Origin: Mesotaenium endlicherianum
Taxonomy: Eukaryota; Streptophyta; Zygnematophyceae; Zygnematales; Mesotaeniaceae
Length of the DNA: 36,621 nt
NCBI GenBank assembly: GCA_009602735.1
Contig: WELA01000805.1
Location: 426,168-462,788 of the forward strand
Direction: 5' to 3'
Below, piece after piece: positions 22,701 through 33,550 of this stretch. Position 1 is the stretch's first letter, and each line of letters begins with the position of its first letter. The notes under the pieces are model-generated. The model was not told the DNA's origin. It was given only the letters and a program-made list of their open reading frames with translations, and did no database searches. Made by a program: the position numbers and the translations under genes.

Positions 22701-25089
22701 CCTTGTAACCCACCCTTCTCCTGCCCCAGTAACTACAGATAGTGAAATCACAGAAAGGGCAGTTCCCAGGGATGCGTATGTGGTCTTGTTAAGGAGCTGC
22801 CAGCTGTGCGCTGCAGGCCTCATGGAATCTGGCTTTCAGAATCTCCGTTACCCAGAGAGAGACGTCACCAGTGTGCCTGCTAGACCCGCCTAGTCAGCAG
22901 ATCTGACCCTCCCAGTGCAAGCCCCGCACCCCGGCCCAGGTCCTGCCTCCCCCTTCCCCCTCCCTCCCCGATGGCGTTGATACTTATCACTCCCCCAGAG
23001 CCTCCAACAAGAATTGAAGGAGCTATGGACTTGAGACAAGGCAGCCCTCTTTTTGGTGCTTGTGCCCTGAAGGGGGTAGTTGGGGGGGAGGGGGAGCGGG
23101 GGGAATTCTTTTTGTTGTGGGGGGGGGAAGAGGGCTCAACTCAGGCAGCCCGGCAGTGGCAGCACCGGGGAGCTAGCGCGGGGCATTGTGCCATCCTGAC
23201 GCGATGAGAAGAAGAAAGAGAGAGCGAGCGAGTACGAGCACGGGCACGGGCACGCGGTGTGGACCTCCGGAAGCCCGCTGGTCTGGAGCAGAGCAGAGCA
23301 GGACAGGGCAGGGCAGGGCAGGCACAAAGAAACCCGATAGCACAAGAACATTGTTGGGGACCCCCGGAAGCTGGCAACCCAGAAAAGAGCAGGCGCGCAG
23401 GGAGAAGGGCATGGTGTGAACGCATGTGTGTGGATGTGAGCGTGTGAGTGAGTATGAGTGTGTGTGTGTGCGCGCGCGCGCGCGTGCCAAGTCCTACCTG
23501 GTGCGCGTGAGAGAGCCAACTGTCGCCTCCGCAACCGTGTGCCGCTTCCACGAGTACGCCAGCAGGGCGCCATCTGGATGCACTGCGGCCTTCCGTGCCC
23601 CTGTCGACGGGGCGCCGCCGCGCATCGGCTGCAGGACCCCCAGCCTCTCCAGCGCCTTGCCTGCCACACGCCACGTGGATGCGGCGGGAGCAGAATAAGA
23701 AAGTCAAACGGGGGAGCCAGAGAACCCCCTAAACTGCTGCCTCTTTCACGCTATCGATGCATCACCCCTTCAGAAACCCCTTCACGCTTCTGACTACCCT
23801 CAGAGGGGCCACTCCTCGAGTCGGAGCCTTTCTCTTTTCCTTAGCTGGAGCTCTACTTCCGGGCCTTCCGGCAGCTCCCAGAGCAGTATCCACAAGAATA
23901 CAACACGAAGTGCATACTCTCCAGCTCCACAAGTCAGGTTCCCCCCCCCCCAAAAAAAGAAGAAGTTGACCTTGACACTAGGCTCGCGACCGCTTGACCA
24001 CTCACTCCTCTCTGTCCCGCCGGCAGTTGCCCTTGTCATTAGAACAGCTACTACTGGACCCCTCACCTCTCTTTGCCCGTTGAAATTTCGCTCGTCACGG
24101 AACTTCTCGCGAGGCCCAAGGGCTCAGTGGCCCCCAATATCTGCTGCATGCATTGTATGTGCCATATGTGCTGTACGTGCTCTTCTCATAACTGTAGGTG
24201 CTGTACGTGCAGTCCCCCTAAAGATGGCTTCTTCATGTATGGCTGTCCCAAACCCAGGCTACCAAACCCTCAAGCCCCACTAATGCACGTGAAGTAGAAG
24301 AGGTCACGCCTTCTCATCCTCAGCCTCGGCCTCAGCCTCTATGTGTCTATCTTTTGCATCCAACTTGCAGGCAGCTGCCCCCAATGGACGGTGGATCTTT
24401 GACATCACACCAGAATGGACATGCTGACGTGAAGCATGGGTCTAGAAAGATTGCACAAAGCTGGTCCACACAACTGCACCCAGGAGTGTAGAGTGTGCTG
24501 CACACACAGAAGTTTTTTTTTTTTGGCTCTCTGCCAGCGGCACTTCCGGCTGCTTGCTTATGCTGGCCGGCAGTGTATTTGATTGTAGTCCCATTTCACT
24601 TTTGACTTTGCACCATTGGCAACCAAATGCCCCTGAGAAAGGGCCCCTGAACCGGCACACGTCTCTCCTCCCCTCTAATTACAAGGCATGAAGGAATATA
24701 TGCTACTTCTGAAGGAGGAATGACACCGACGTATTTCGTCAGCCCTATTGTCTTGGCTCTTTAAGTAGTCATCTCTTCAAGAAGAGGTCGTTTTGGTTAC
24801 GGTGGCTCTCGTATCAGTTGTGCACGGCGTGTCACACACACGATGGCCAAGGTGGAATAGAAATTGTACCAGCTTCTCTCAGGGCGTCCAAAGACTGCTG
24901 CACGCCATTTGCAGCAGCAAGGACTGCTGCATTGCCGCTATCCCCTCCTTCTGCACTCACTCCTGCAACTCTAGACGCGTTTCCAATGGCCTCTAGGACG
25001 AGCTCTGCACCACTACGTATGTCAGCTATGCACCTGGTAGCATCATCCAGCTTCGATAATGCCTGCAGAAGGGCCTGAGGGGAAGTCAT
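18121..25089 (-). CDS. MED27: Mediator of RNA polymerase II transcription subunit 27
   Basis: Exons on the minus strand: E1 25089-24870 (ATG), E2 23660-23498, E3 22298 to about 21303, E4 21244-21038, E5 20755-20687, E6 20550-20491, E7 about 19257-19174, E8 18298-18121 (stop). E1-E3 junctions are GT-AG and phase-consistent. Family matches: E1 LDDATRCIADIRSGAELVLEA (plant MED27 has AARxIADIRLGADRLLEA); E2 HPDGALLAYSWKR (CPDGAVVAYAWKR); E2/E3 TALKAFD; E3 SAYSHSEWSRLARGL (plant: TYxRLDWLKRASSL); E6 HVHAWGVSRHHVFRLLS; E7 VWLSSYQDLFTQPC; E8 RKCRKVLAMESS...LLPP...YHVECF. The last part forms the conserved C-x2-C and HxxC zinc-binding C-terminus. MED27 is a Mediator tail-module subunit in the nucleus. 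The E3 end, E4, the E5 start and the E7 start are less certain. The phases of E6 and E7 do not match, so an exon is probably missing. Predicted length is about 660 residues or more, against about 400 in land plants. Confidence 0.82.
19018..19077. repeat. (CA)n microsatellite
   Basis: An interrupted CACACA tract with ACGC and CAGAGA variants, in the last intron of MED27. Confidence 0.9.
19659..19750. repeat. 91-base C homopolymer ending in N (likely assembly artefact)
   Basis: A run of 91 C is followed by one undetermined base. Such a run at a sequence gap is more likely a sequencing or gap-filling artefact than biology. It lies in a MED27 intron. Confidence 0.85.
20287..20347. other. Assembly gap (30 N) flanked by G runs
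   Basis: Positions 20300-20329 are N, bordered by 13 and 18 G residues. The true length is unknown. It lies between MED27 exons E6 and E7, where the exon phases disagree, so coding sequence may be lost here. Confidence 0.9.
23448..23488. repeat. (GT)n-(GC)n alternating purine-pyrimidine tract
   Basis: GAGTGTGTGTGTGTG passes into CGCGCGCGCGCGCG. Alternating tracts like this favour Z-DNA. It sits directly beside the donor of MED27 E2 (GT at 23497-23496), just inside the intron. Confidence 0.8.
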
Positions 25090-25656
25090 GGTATCTAGAA
25101 ATTGACGACTTGCAAAGCAAGTGGAACTAAGATACAAACACTATATTCCCTCAGGATGACACATATCGCCCGGGAAAAACATAAGAGAAAAAGACATGCA
25201 CCCTGCAGCTTGCCGCTCGATATATACAAGCTGAAAAAAACCCATGTGGCGAAGAACCTGTGTCTCCTCTAGTTCGATCAGCGGATAAAGCTGGAGTAGT
25301 CACAAAAATTAAGCTGGTGTGGTTTTCCTCTTTCTTAACCAAGCCCACGCGCAATAAGTTCTGACCAGAGTCAAGCCCCTCTTTCCTGTCGTCGAAGGAC
25401 CACTGCGCGCTTTTGCATTTTGATTGAAGTGGTGAGCAAGGAGAGTCGATACCAGTGCAGTACGATCCTTCCAATTTGTTGAAGAAAACAAACAAGAAAG
25501 GGTAAGACTGACTGGAAGTAAAAAAGCATATCACTTGCTGATAGAGCTACTTCTCATAGCAAGCACTCTCACAGTCACATCCTGCTGCAAATTCGAGCAG
25601 TACTTCTACAACTCCCCACCTCGGCCTCCTCGTCTACTCCTGCGCCCAATTGCACT
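25090..25656. promoter_or_regulatory. Shared 5' region of divergent MED27 and CRR42
   Basis: 567 bp separate the MED27 ATG (minus strand) from the CRR42 ATG (plus strand), so both promoters and 5' untranslated regions must lie here or overlap. I see no unambiguous TATA box placed for either gene. A bidirectional promoter is an inference from the spacing. Confidence 0.55.
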
Positions 25657-28600
25657 ATGGCCAGCTTGTTGCAATCATGCCCGCGATGCATTTGCACATT
25701 CTCACACGCCTCTGCTGGCGTCCATGTGTCTGCAACAAGGCAAGAGTGCGCTTCATCGTTGAGACCTGTTGATTGTTCTCGATGGAAATTGAAATTGGTC
25801 GCCATGAATGCCCCTGGTGGAATTTACATCCAGACTGAAGTCCTGGTGAAAAATAGAAGGGGGCAATTTCCACAGCTGTCAGCAGCAGCAGCAAGAGCCG
25901 CAACGTCAGACACTTCTGAAACTTCTGGTTAGTAATAACCCGCACATTCCTCACCCCTTCCTGTGGTTTTCTCAAGCAACGGGCTTGAGCCAGTTTAGGT
26001 TCTGATGCTACATTGTCACTGCCACCCCGTGAAGACTATGTACACGCTCTCGTTTATCGGCAAAATGTATATTGAAGGTGGGAAGTATCATCATGAGATT
26101 CAGAGCAAAATAATATTCATTTTTTTCCTCTGCCCAATCGTTTTTGTACTTGCCCGGCTGGTTCCCGTGACCTTGGCCAGCTCAAAACCCCGTACTCTCT
26201 ACTCATGTGCCTCTTCAGCACGACAATCGGCTCCCAGCAGCTTAGAGGCATGGGCGAAGTCAGATGGCTGGAGTGTGTGTTTGATGTCATGAGTAGCTTG
26301 TGACAGCAGATGCGGACACTTTCAACAGGCCAGGAAGAGGGGTAGAGGAGCCAGGAGATTGTGGGGCGAGCATTCGTGCCGTGCTGCAATTCTATCATTT
26401 TACGTGTCTCCCAGGAGAAGGAGCATGCCATTCTTGCCCTCTTCCAGGGTACCCCCTGCCCCTCCCCCTCCCCATCCCCCTCCCCCTCTCTACACCAAGA
26501 CCAGCACGCTCCTCTCCTCTGAGAATGAGCAGACCTTCCATGGAGAATGGACAACCTTCTCCTCCCTCTTTCCAACAGCTTGGGGCGTCCTCAGAGACTG
26601 CTCAGCGGGTGCCCCCCGTATCTCATCTCCGAGGATGATGCCGGGGGATGACGCACGCCAGGGGGCGATGCTAATGCCTTTCTCTTCCGTCTCTTCTTGT
26701 TGGGGTGCGGGGGGCACGCGACGACAGCAGGCGTGGAGGGAGCGGAGGGCGGCTCCGAGGAGGGGGCGCCACCTGGCGCCCTGGAAGTGGGCAGCGCAGT
26801 GGTGGTGGTGGAGGCGCCTCTCTTTGTGAAGACGGCGGAGCCCATGCCCATGATGAAGCCCAACGATGGCATCGTCAAAGTGGGCGACGCTGGCAGGTCC
26901 GGCCGGGGGCAGACTCCAACCCGCATCTTCTTACCCCTGCATATCCCCCCCCNGCACCCCTGAATATTCCCACCCCCGAGAATACCCACTCTTATGTGTA
27001 CTCATTCATCTCTGACTAGATCCACTCCTGACTGCGCCCTCTGCTGCTCTAGCGTAAGCCCGAGCCCTTGGCTTAAACCCTGGCCTCAGCCTCAAGCCCA
27101 AAACCCTGAGCTTCGGCTCCTGCTGGGATGTGGGCGTGAGCACAAGCTGGGGCCGTCAGTCAGCCAAACCTTAGAGGGGAATTAGGGGAGCTGAGGGAGC
27201 TGCGAGCCTGGGGGTGTGAGGTGGACACAAAAGGGAACCCTCGTCTTGTGCCAGCTCGTGCTCACGCCCTGTGGGCTCTCTTGCGCTGCCGCAAGGGAGG
27301 ACCTGCGACGGTGTTGAGGGAGACAAGGGTGGCGTTGAGGTGCCACTCTGGCGGCAAGTAGTGCGCTCCGCATGTGCCACGTCGCCGCTGATGTGGCGGC
27401 CAGGGGCCAGGTCATAATGGGTGCAGGGCGTGGGCACTTAATCTTTAGCGGTCGCTCGCGTTCTCTCGTCTTCCTGCTCTTCCTGCTGGGAGGATGAGCG
27501 ATGATCAGGCAGGGTTTGACTTTGGATCTCAGAAGTGCCGGCGACGCGCCAGAAAGGGAAGGATACAAGGGAAGGATGGCGACCTCCTGGTTGCTGCCCT
27601 CTCACCCCCCTTGGTTTCTGAGAGGCGTGCACACGTGTGACGGCACGTAACAGCCTTGGGAACGCACAATCATGGAGGGACTGTGAGGGTTTTGGAAGCG
27701 CTGTCTTTGCACACGACAAAGTGCGTGCATGCGCACACACTTACTTGAATCACACATAAACACACATATGCTCAAGCCAAATCACACACACAGAGAGAGA
27801 GAGGGGGGCGAAGGCTGGTGTCTGGGACCACAGAGCCCTGGCATTTGGAGTGCCGTGTGCGCTCATTGCGGGTCGCCGAGCGTCTTGCTCTCACTCTCGT
27901 TCTTCTGTCCTTGTTCTTGTCGTGCGCACGCTCTGAAAAAGGACAAGGCTGTTTGGCCCCCTCCATATCATGCTCTGCGACGGTCTTGCTGGCGATGGTG
28001 TTCACACTCTGAGCCTGTTGGATGAGCGGAGGGCCAAACCCCTTCCAACTGCGGAGGAGTTCTCTTCTCCAATTGCCGCATGAGTGCAATCCCCAACTGT
28101 GCCCAATGCCACCTGGCATTCCAAAAGATGATGGGCTGCGGACGTGAGCATCCCGAGCACACACTCAGGCGTCTGGAACTTCAAACCAGGCTACGGGTGG
28201 AGGCCCAGGGTGTCGCCCTCAGGGCCAGGTCAGAGTATGAGGGAGGGGGGCTTTGTGGCTCGGAGGGGGCCAGAGTTTTTAAGGATTTTTAAGGATTTTA
28301 TTTTTGGGTTTTCTGCCCGTCATGGCTGGCTGGCTGGCTGGCTCAGTGGCTGGCTGTGCCGCACCTCTGATGTTGCTGGCCTCTCTCTACGTGTGAACGC
28401 CATCAGTGTCACTCTCTCCGGCGGTTGCTGGCCCTCAATCTATGCGTTTTTCGTCTTTCCCCACTGCTCCTTTCTCCTCTGTGCTTCTCTTTCGATTCTG
28501 CCGGCGCCTGCGTTTCTCTCCCCTGCGGTTGCACCTGCTACGACCCCGTCGGTTGCGCGCGCTCTTGGGCCGTCGGATCGACGGGATCCACGCTGCAGGA

Positions 28601-28695
28601 TCATCTCGAGGCGGCCAATGAAGACCTGGGCTGTGCGCTTCTCCCAGGCCACGTATCTGTTGGACCAAAAGTACATCAAACTGCTAGAGCTGTAG
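25657..28695 (+). CDS. CRR42: Chloroplast NDH-complex assembly factor CRR42 (DUF3148 family)
   Basis: Three exons join perfectly: 25657-25927 (ATG; donor CTG|GTTAGT), 26731-26896 (acceptor GACAGCAG; donor GGCAG|GTCCGG) and 28599-28695 (acceptor GCTGCAG; stop TAG). Split codons are G|GC and AG|G. The product has 177 residues. Residues 1 to about 50 (MASLLQSCPRCICTFSHAS..) are Ser/Arg/Cys-rich and acid-poor, like a chloroplast transit peptide. Residues about 109-177 match DUF3148: VVVVEAPLFVKTAEPMPMM, GIVKVGDAGR, SRRPMKTWAVRF, ATYLLDQKYIKLLEL. Land-plant CRR42 has the same order (VEAP..KTA, NSGLVKPGD.GR, RKP..WAVR, TYLLDGKYFK). The cyanobacterial members show PYLKTADPMPMLRP. In Arabidopsis the protein is stromal and helps assemble subcomplex A of the chloroplast NADH dehydrogenase-like complex. 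Introns are 803 and 1,702 bp; the second contains an N at 26953. Confidence 0.85.
28323..28343. repeat. (GGCT)n short tandem repeat
   Basis: About five consecutive GGCT units, followed by a variant copy, in the second intron of CRR42. Confidence 0.85.
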
Positions 28696-30807
28696 ACTCT
28701 GGTAGTCGCCTTGGGGCACCTCTTGGGCTTGTTCGAGTGCAGCCAGGGATTCGACGCCAGCTGTCGGCCAGGTGTCACGCCTCCTCAGCAGCTCCGGGCA
28801 CTTTTTGATGAATCTGACAGTGACTGTCCTAATGCTGACCTTGATACTTACAGGCCTGTTGAGTGTTGGAGGGTTAAATATAGCACGCTGGTCATAGAGA
28901 TTTTCGCGTTGGTGAGTGTTACCGTAAACCATGGGGATGATTGTATTCACGGCCTTGAAGGTGCGTGAGTATGTAATTGTTTTCTTAAATACACAACAAT
29001 ACGTGGTGGCTTTTCCACCTGGCGTGGGCAGTCTGTAGGGAAACGTCAGATGTCACTCGCATATGAGTGTAGTTTTCTTGCCATAGGTAGGCGACATTCT
29101 TCTTGTGGCTTCTATTCGGGCGTGGTAACAGAAGTAGATTGATACAAGATATGTCTTCCACTTGAAAAGTTCACTAGCTCATAGCGCAGCCTCATTTCCC
29201 ACCTTGGAGTCGTTTGACGATTCCCATCCTATGCAGGTTTCCGCACCTGTTGCTAGGATCAGAACTTAGTAAGCATGCACATTTGTTCAGCATACACATG
29301 TGTAAACTGCAGTAAGCATTTGGAAGCATTAGTAAACATGCTCATTTGTTCAGCATGCATGCAGTGGCCTTGTATAAGATTTGCCAGCAAATATCATTTG
29401 GACAAGCATCCTAAACGAGGCAATGAGATGTATGCATTTACTTTGTCACAAAAGAGTCTATGTGTAGCTAATGCCTGGACGGGAGGATGTATGTACTTTC
29501 TGTCGATGTCTTTTTCTGTCTCTTCCTACACAAACAACATCATGGCATATGGATGCACAGCAAGTAAAATCTTAATTTGCAGGAAAGGAGTCGTAAGGGA
29601 CGAGAGAGAAGCAAGTTCACAGGAAAAACAGGAGGAAAAGGGACCAAGCACGCTGCTACGATGATGAAGGATGCCAAGAGGCACACAAGAGATTCAAATT
29701 TCAAAGAGCAGGGGAAAGCACGCGGCAATTGTGACAAGGGATATTGAAACAGGACGGCCTGCGCAAGCGCTCAGTACTTGCGGAAAGAGAAGCTTTCCAT
29801 GCCAGGCAACAGGTGGCAACTCTCCCGAGCGCTACCTGCAGCTCTGCAAAAGCTCCAGCAGCACACACGGGGTGCTGGTTTGCTTACTCAAAGCTGCCAG
29901 ATGTCAGGCTGTCTATGTCCAGAAACTACCCCCTCACCCCTCTTCTCCCCCCCCTTTCATTTCTCTTCTGAGTAACAAATTGGCAGGAGTGTGCCAGAGG
30001 TGCGCTTGCGTCAAGGGACACCATAGGGGGCAAGCATGCACACACACGCAAGCATAATCACACACGCCTACTGAACACACGCACACAGACACACACACAC
30101 ACACATACACACCAAACATCTACTTGCTGTGACGTAATCCTTCCGCCTCAAATTTTTGTTCAGTCCATGCACAGCACCCCGAAAGCGTCAGCAAACAGAT
30201 ACACAACCGTGCAAAAGATGCAGAGGCTGGCCGCTGACCTTAATCAGCAACAAACCCGAAAGATCACAAAGCGTGAAGTTGACGTCAAATTGTACACAAG
30301 TAATCGCCGCAGCGAGTGTGTCAAGCAGAACCTTTCTAGAGCCTAAAGAGTCACTAAATCTGGAGTACTCCCACAGACTATACAGCTACACCTACAGCAT
30401 GCTGCCAAGTGTGGGCTACCTAGCAACCAGGAATGAACTCAGGTATATTCTAGTTTTTTATATTTTGGCTGTATATCATGCATGACGCATCCATATGACA
30501 TGTATAATGGCTGCCCTGCCTGCTAGTCCTGCTAGTGATTACTTGTGCGCAATGTGAGAGAACTTCTATCACAAGTAGCTATGCGTGTCTGCCAGGTACG
30601 TATATGGCCATTGTACTGAACTAAAAAGAGCTGCAAAGCGCCGAGTCAAGGTCAGGCAGCCCCAAAGAAAGAGACGCAATAAAGCGACATGTACCTAATT
30701 CATAAGCTATTGCCGCTCAGTTTGGGCCAAAACTTCGGGGGCCCAATTAATGCACTTTTGAAGGGTCTCATGACTAAGCTTATGGCCCACGCAGGTGTCA
30801 GCCGCAG
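28696..30807. other. Intergenic region between CRR42 and FTR1 (convergent genes)
   Basis: Both flanking genes end here. The first few hundred bases are likely CRR42 3' untranslated sequence. A CACACA-rich tract lies at about 30035-30112. Open frames are short, lack recognised motifs and have no consistent splice framing. Confidence 0.4.
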
Positions 30808-31758
30808 CTAGGCTCTGGGCTCATCGCCATAAGGCGACACAGTGGGAAGCTCCGACTCCTTGGCATCTATGGCCATCTCCGCGTCCTCCTTCTTCCACTT
30901 CATGCGCAGAATGACAAAGGCGGCGACCACAAACACCCAGTAGAAGATGTATGCGCACAGGGTGCCAATTGTCGCCTCGTTGCGCCACCCCACGATCGCG
31001 TTGAGGACCTTCCAGATGCCGTCGTCGTTGTGGTTGCAGCAGTCCAGCTTCCACACGATATCCTCGTTCTCGGTGTGCTCCTCAAACTCGTGCACGGCGA
31101 AGGAGAAGAGGCCCGCGGCAATGACAAAGAGGAGCAGCGTCGAGAAGCCGATGAACCACTTGAACGCCGCGTAGCTGGCCCCCTTGTACAGCAGGTAGCC
31201 GACCAGCACGCCGCAGAGGGCGCCGGTGAACGCGGCGATGGGGAGAGCCGTGCCCGAGCCGTCCAGCTCCACGCCTCCAAGGAAGATGACAGCCTCGAGG
31301 CCCTCGCGAACCACAACGGTCAGAGGAATGAGAAAGAGGGCGTACTTGCTCCTCTTGCTCTGCACCGCGTCCGACTTGTTCAGGCTCTCGACCGTGATCT
31401 TGGTGAGCTTGCGTTCCCACTTGGCCCTCCACGTGTCCACACGGACCATGGCAAACGCCATAAGCGTGATAAGAACAACAGCAATGAGAGCCATGATGCC
31501 TTCCCACAGCGCCTCGGAGTTTTCCCAAGCCTCTTTAGCGACTGTGTAGTAGAGACTGATGAAGACTGCACCCAGTGCTAGAGAGATAGCGAGTCCGGCG
31601 ATGACACCCCACCAAGCTTGCCATTTCATCCTTCGTCTAACATCCAGATCTTCAATGAGCTTGTCGAGAAGAGACATCATCACAGACATGATAATGGCAG
31701 CTTCAAGAGTTTCTCGGAACAGGATGAAGAATGCCGGAACGCTGAATAATTCCACCAT
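30808..31758 (-). CDS. FTR1: High-affinity iron permease, FTR1 family
   Basis: A single uninterrupted frame of 316 residues has its ATG at 31758 in a good context (CCAAGATGG). About seven membrane segments are visible. The two iron-binding signatures of the family are present: RETLE at residues 15-19 in the first segment and REGLE at 151-155 in the fourth. The conserved loop before the last segment is also there (DCCNHNDDGIWKVLNAIVGW), followed by NEATIGTLCAYIFYW. FTR1 takes up Fe3+ produced by a multicopper ferroxidase at the plasma membrane in fungi and in algae such as Chlamydomonas. No ferroxidase gene is in the window. The acidic HEFEEHTENED loop could be an additional metal-binding site. 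The protein is shorter at the C-terminus than yeast Ftr1. It is the only intronless host gene here. Confidence 0.94.
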   Translation of the reverse strand: MVELFSVPAFFILFRETLEAAIIMSVMMSLLDKLIEDLDVRRRMKWQAWWGVIAGLAISLALGAVFISLYYTVAKEAWENSEALWEGIMALIAVVLITLMAFAMVRVDTWRAKWERKLTKITVESLNKSDAVQSKRSKYALFLIPLTVVVREGLEAVIFLGGVELDGSGTALPIAAFTGALCGVLVGYLLYKGASYAAFKWFIGFSTLLLFVIAAGLFSFAVHEFEEHTENEDIVWKLDCCNHNDDGIWKVLNAIVGWRNEATIGTLCAYIFYWVFVVAAFVILRMKWKKEDAEMAIDAKESELPTVSPYGDEPRA

Positions 31759-32517
31759 CTTGGCGCTGGGAAGGCAGAGAGTATTAATTAGCTAGAGTGA
31801 AGAGCTGGGAAAGAGGGTGAACAGTTTGTAGAGAGAACAAGGTCTGAAGACGGTTCAAATTTGAAAGCCACACTTCCGGTGATATCTGGCCTTGTTTCTT
31901 CTTCACTGATAATAGCCATTTATAGAGAACAAGCTGGAACGAGTGCTCAGGCAAGCTGGCTACCAAGGTGAATCTTCCGATCGGACGGCCTTCCAGCGAG
32001 CTCAAACTACGATATATTTGCTCAGAACGAGTGCGTGATGCGTGTGTCTACCAGTCCCGCATAACGCCTCCACAGGATTCACATAAGCCGTTCTCGACAC
32101 CAATCCTTACATTTGTGTGACTAAAACCCTCATGTTCCCAGTCGAGAAATTACAGGTTTTTAGAGGGTCACTAATCACGATCATCACACTTCACATTCTA
32201 ATTATGTTGGCTCAGACACCTACTCCATACAATACGGGCAGATTAAAGTCTACAAGACAAAGTTTCTGCTGCAGAAGCCCGTGCCAAGGTGGCCATCAAC
32301 GACCGTCGAGTATGACGAACCTCGGATAGCCACGGACAACACAAACACGACACTCGAAAGTCACGAGGTACTGCCTGCTGAGAACGCAGCCTATACCAGC
32401 TGATCTAGAACTGGATGAGACCTGGTTCACACAAACCTGCTTATACTGGCTTATACCAGCTTGAACTGACTTGAACAAGCCTCCACTCGTGACTCACCTC
32501 CACCCGCAACCACCAGC
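31759..32517. other. FTR1 upstream region
   Basis: This is the presumed promoter region of FTR1. Short inverted and direct repeats with CTTATACCAGCTT-like sequence occur at 32391-32475. No gene is visible. Confidence 0.4.
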
Positions 32518-33550
32518 TGTTAAGTTTAAGCCCCCTAGCCGCCCCCTAGAGCAGCTGAGAAACCTGACCTAATTGTGACTGTTCTAGGCCCTGGCATGCC
32601 GGAGTGTCGGCTGCTAACTTGAGCCGACGACGTAGACAGATTTCCACAGATCTGCCCATGGGGGGTAACTCCTACTGGGAAAATACACGGCGAAGAGTGT
32701 CGCGACTGCTATCCACTTCACGGTGCCGCACGTGCAGCGCAAGTCACGGCCGCCCAGGTACGGGAAGTCAGCATTGACTCACCGACCAGAGGACCGAGTC
32801 AGCGGTCATGTTGAAGTCGTTGTCACTGTCAAAGTGGTCACGACATGTCACACCCACACCCAGGATGGGATGGGGATGTGGACCGAGTGGTCAGCCGAAA
32901 GGCTAGGGACATGGAACCAGCAATGAGCCAGACTAGCAAGTGCCAAGAAAGGCACTGATCAATCGGCTATCCAAGCCAAGTACAGCAGGGATGTTGTAAA
33001 GGGCGTTGTGTGCCGCCTCGGCTAGGCCCTCAGGTGACAGGTCACGGCCTGAGCGTTCATCCTAAACGCTGTCAGCCAGCCACATAGGCGTGATTGTCAG
33101 CTGGAAGACTAAGTGGTCACGCGCAACAATCCCAATGCATGCATGCATGCATGCTGAATGACAACTTCTAAGCTGTGAGAGGACTGCCGGGTAAGGACGG
33201 CATGCAAGCTATGCGCGGTGGCTAAGCACTGGCATTCTCGAGAGAGGATAATGTGTGGTGCCTATGAAAGGCACGAGCCCTGCCTGAAGCTGCCTCATTC
33301 TTGCCCGCATCGTTGTCGAAGGAAGCTAAAGGAGCAGAAGGAGTTCCCAAGGTCATAGAAGAGCCAGGGCGCCACGCTTTTGCCGACGCTGGAAGGTTTC
33401 TTCCTAAAGTGTATCATAGAAAGGTTAGACCTCAGGAGCTCCCAAGAGAGGATCTCGCTGGTAGAAAGTAGAGAGCTGCAGAATAGAATCTGTAAGGAGA
33501 TTAGCACAGATTTGGGTCAAACGCCACCAGCGTGCGAGGGTCACTTAAAA
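32518..33550 (+). repeat. Candidate 5' LTR of a decayed retroelement
   Basis: It begins TGTTAAGT and ends ACTTAAAA, a near-palindromic LTR end pair (7/8; one change from ACTTAACA). TGGTGAGTGCTCTG follows directly, placed like a primer-binding site (TGG start). A gag relic lies about 740 bp downstream. No second copy is present in the window, so the call rests on termini and context only. It contains a (GCAT)n run at 33135-33154. Confidence 0.35.

Noticed and set aside
22733..22893. Plus-strand frame TERAVPRDAYVVLLRSC with a good acceptor
   Set aside because: It lies within the MED27 intron between E2 and E3, has no family match and no clear donor.
24073..24297. Cysteine-rich frame (CCMHCMCHMCCTC)
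   Set aside because: The cysteines arise from a short tandem TGCTGTACGTGC-type repeat; there is no start context and no splice support.
23845..24427. Plus-strand exon-like pieces LELYFRAFRQLPEQYPQ (23845-23937) and NGRWIFDITPEW (24371-24427), with splice-like borders
   Set aside because: They lie inside the first MED27 intron on the opposite strand, match no family that I know and have no supporting upstream exons. Protein-like by eye but unproven.
25575..25975. Minus-strand frame opposite CRR42 exon 1
   Set aside because: Shadow of the CRR42 coding exon; no independent support.
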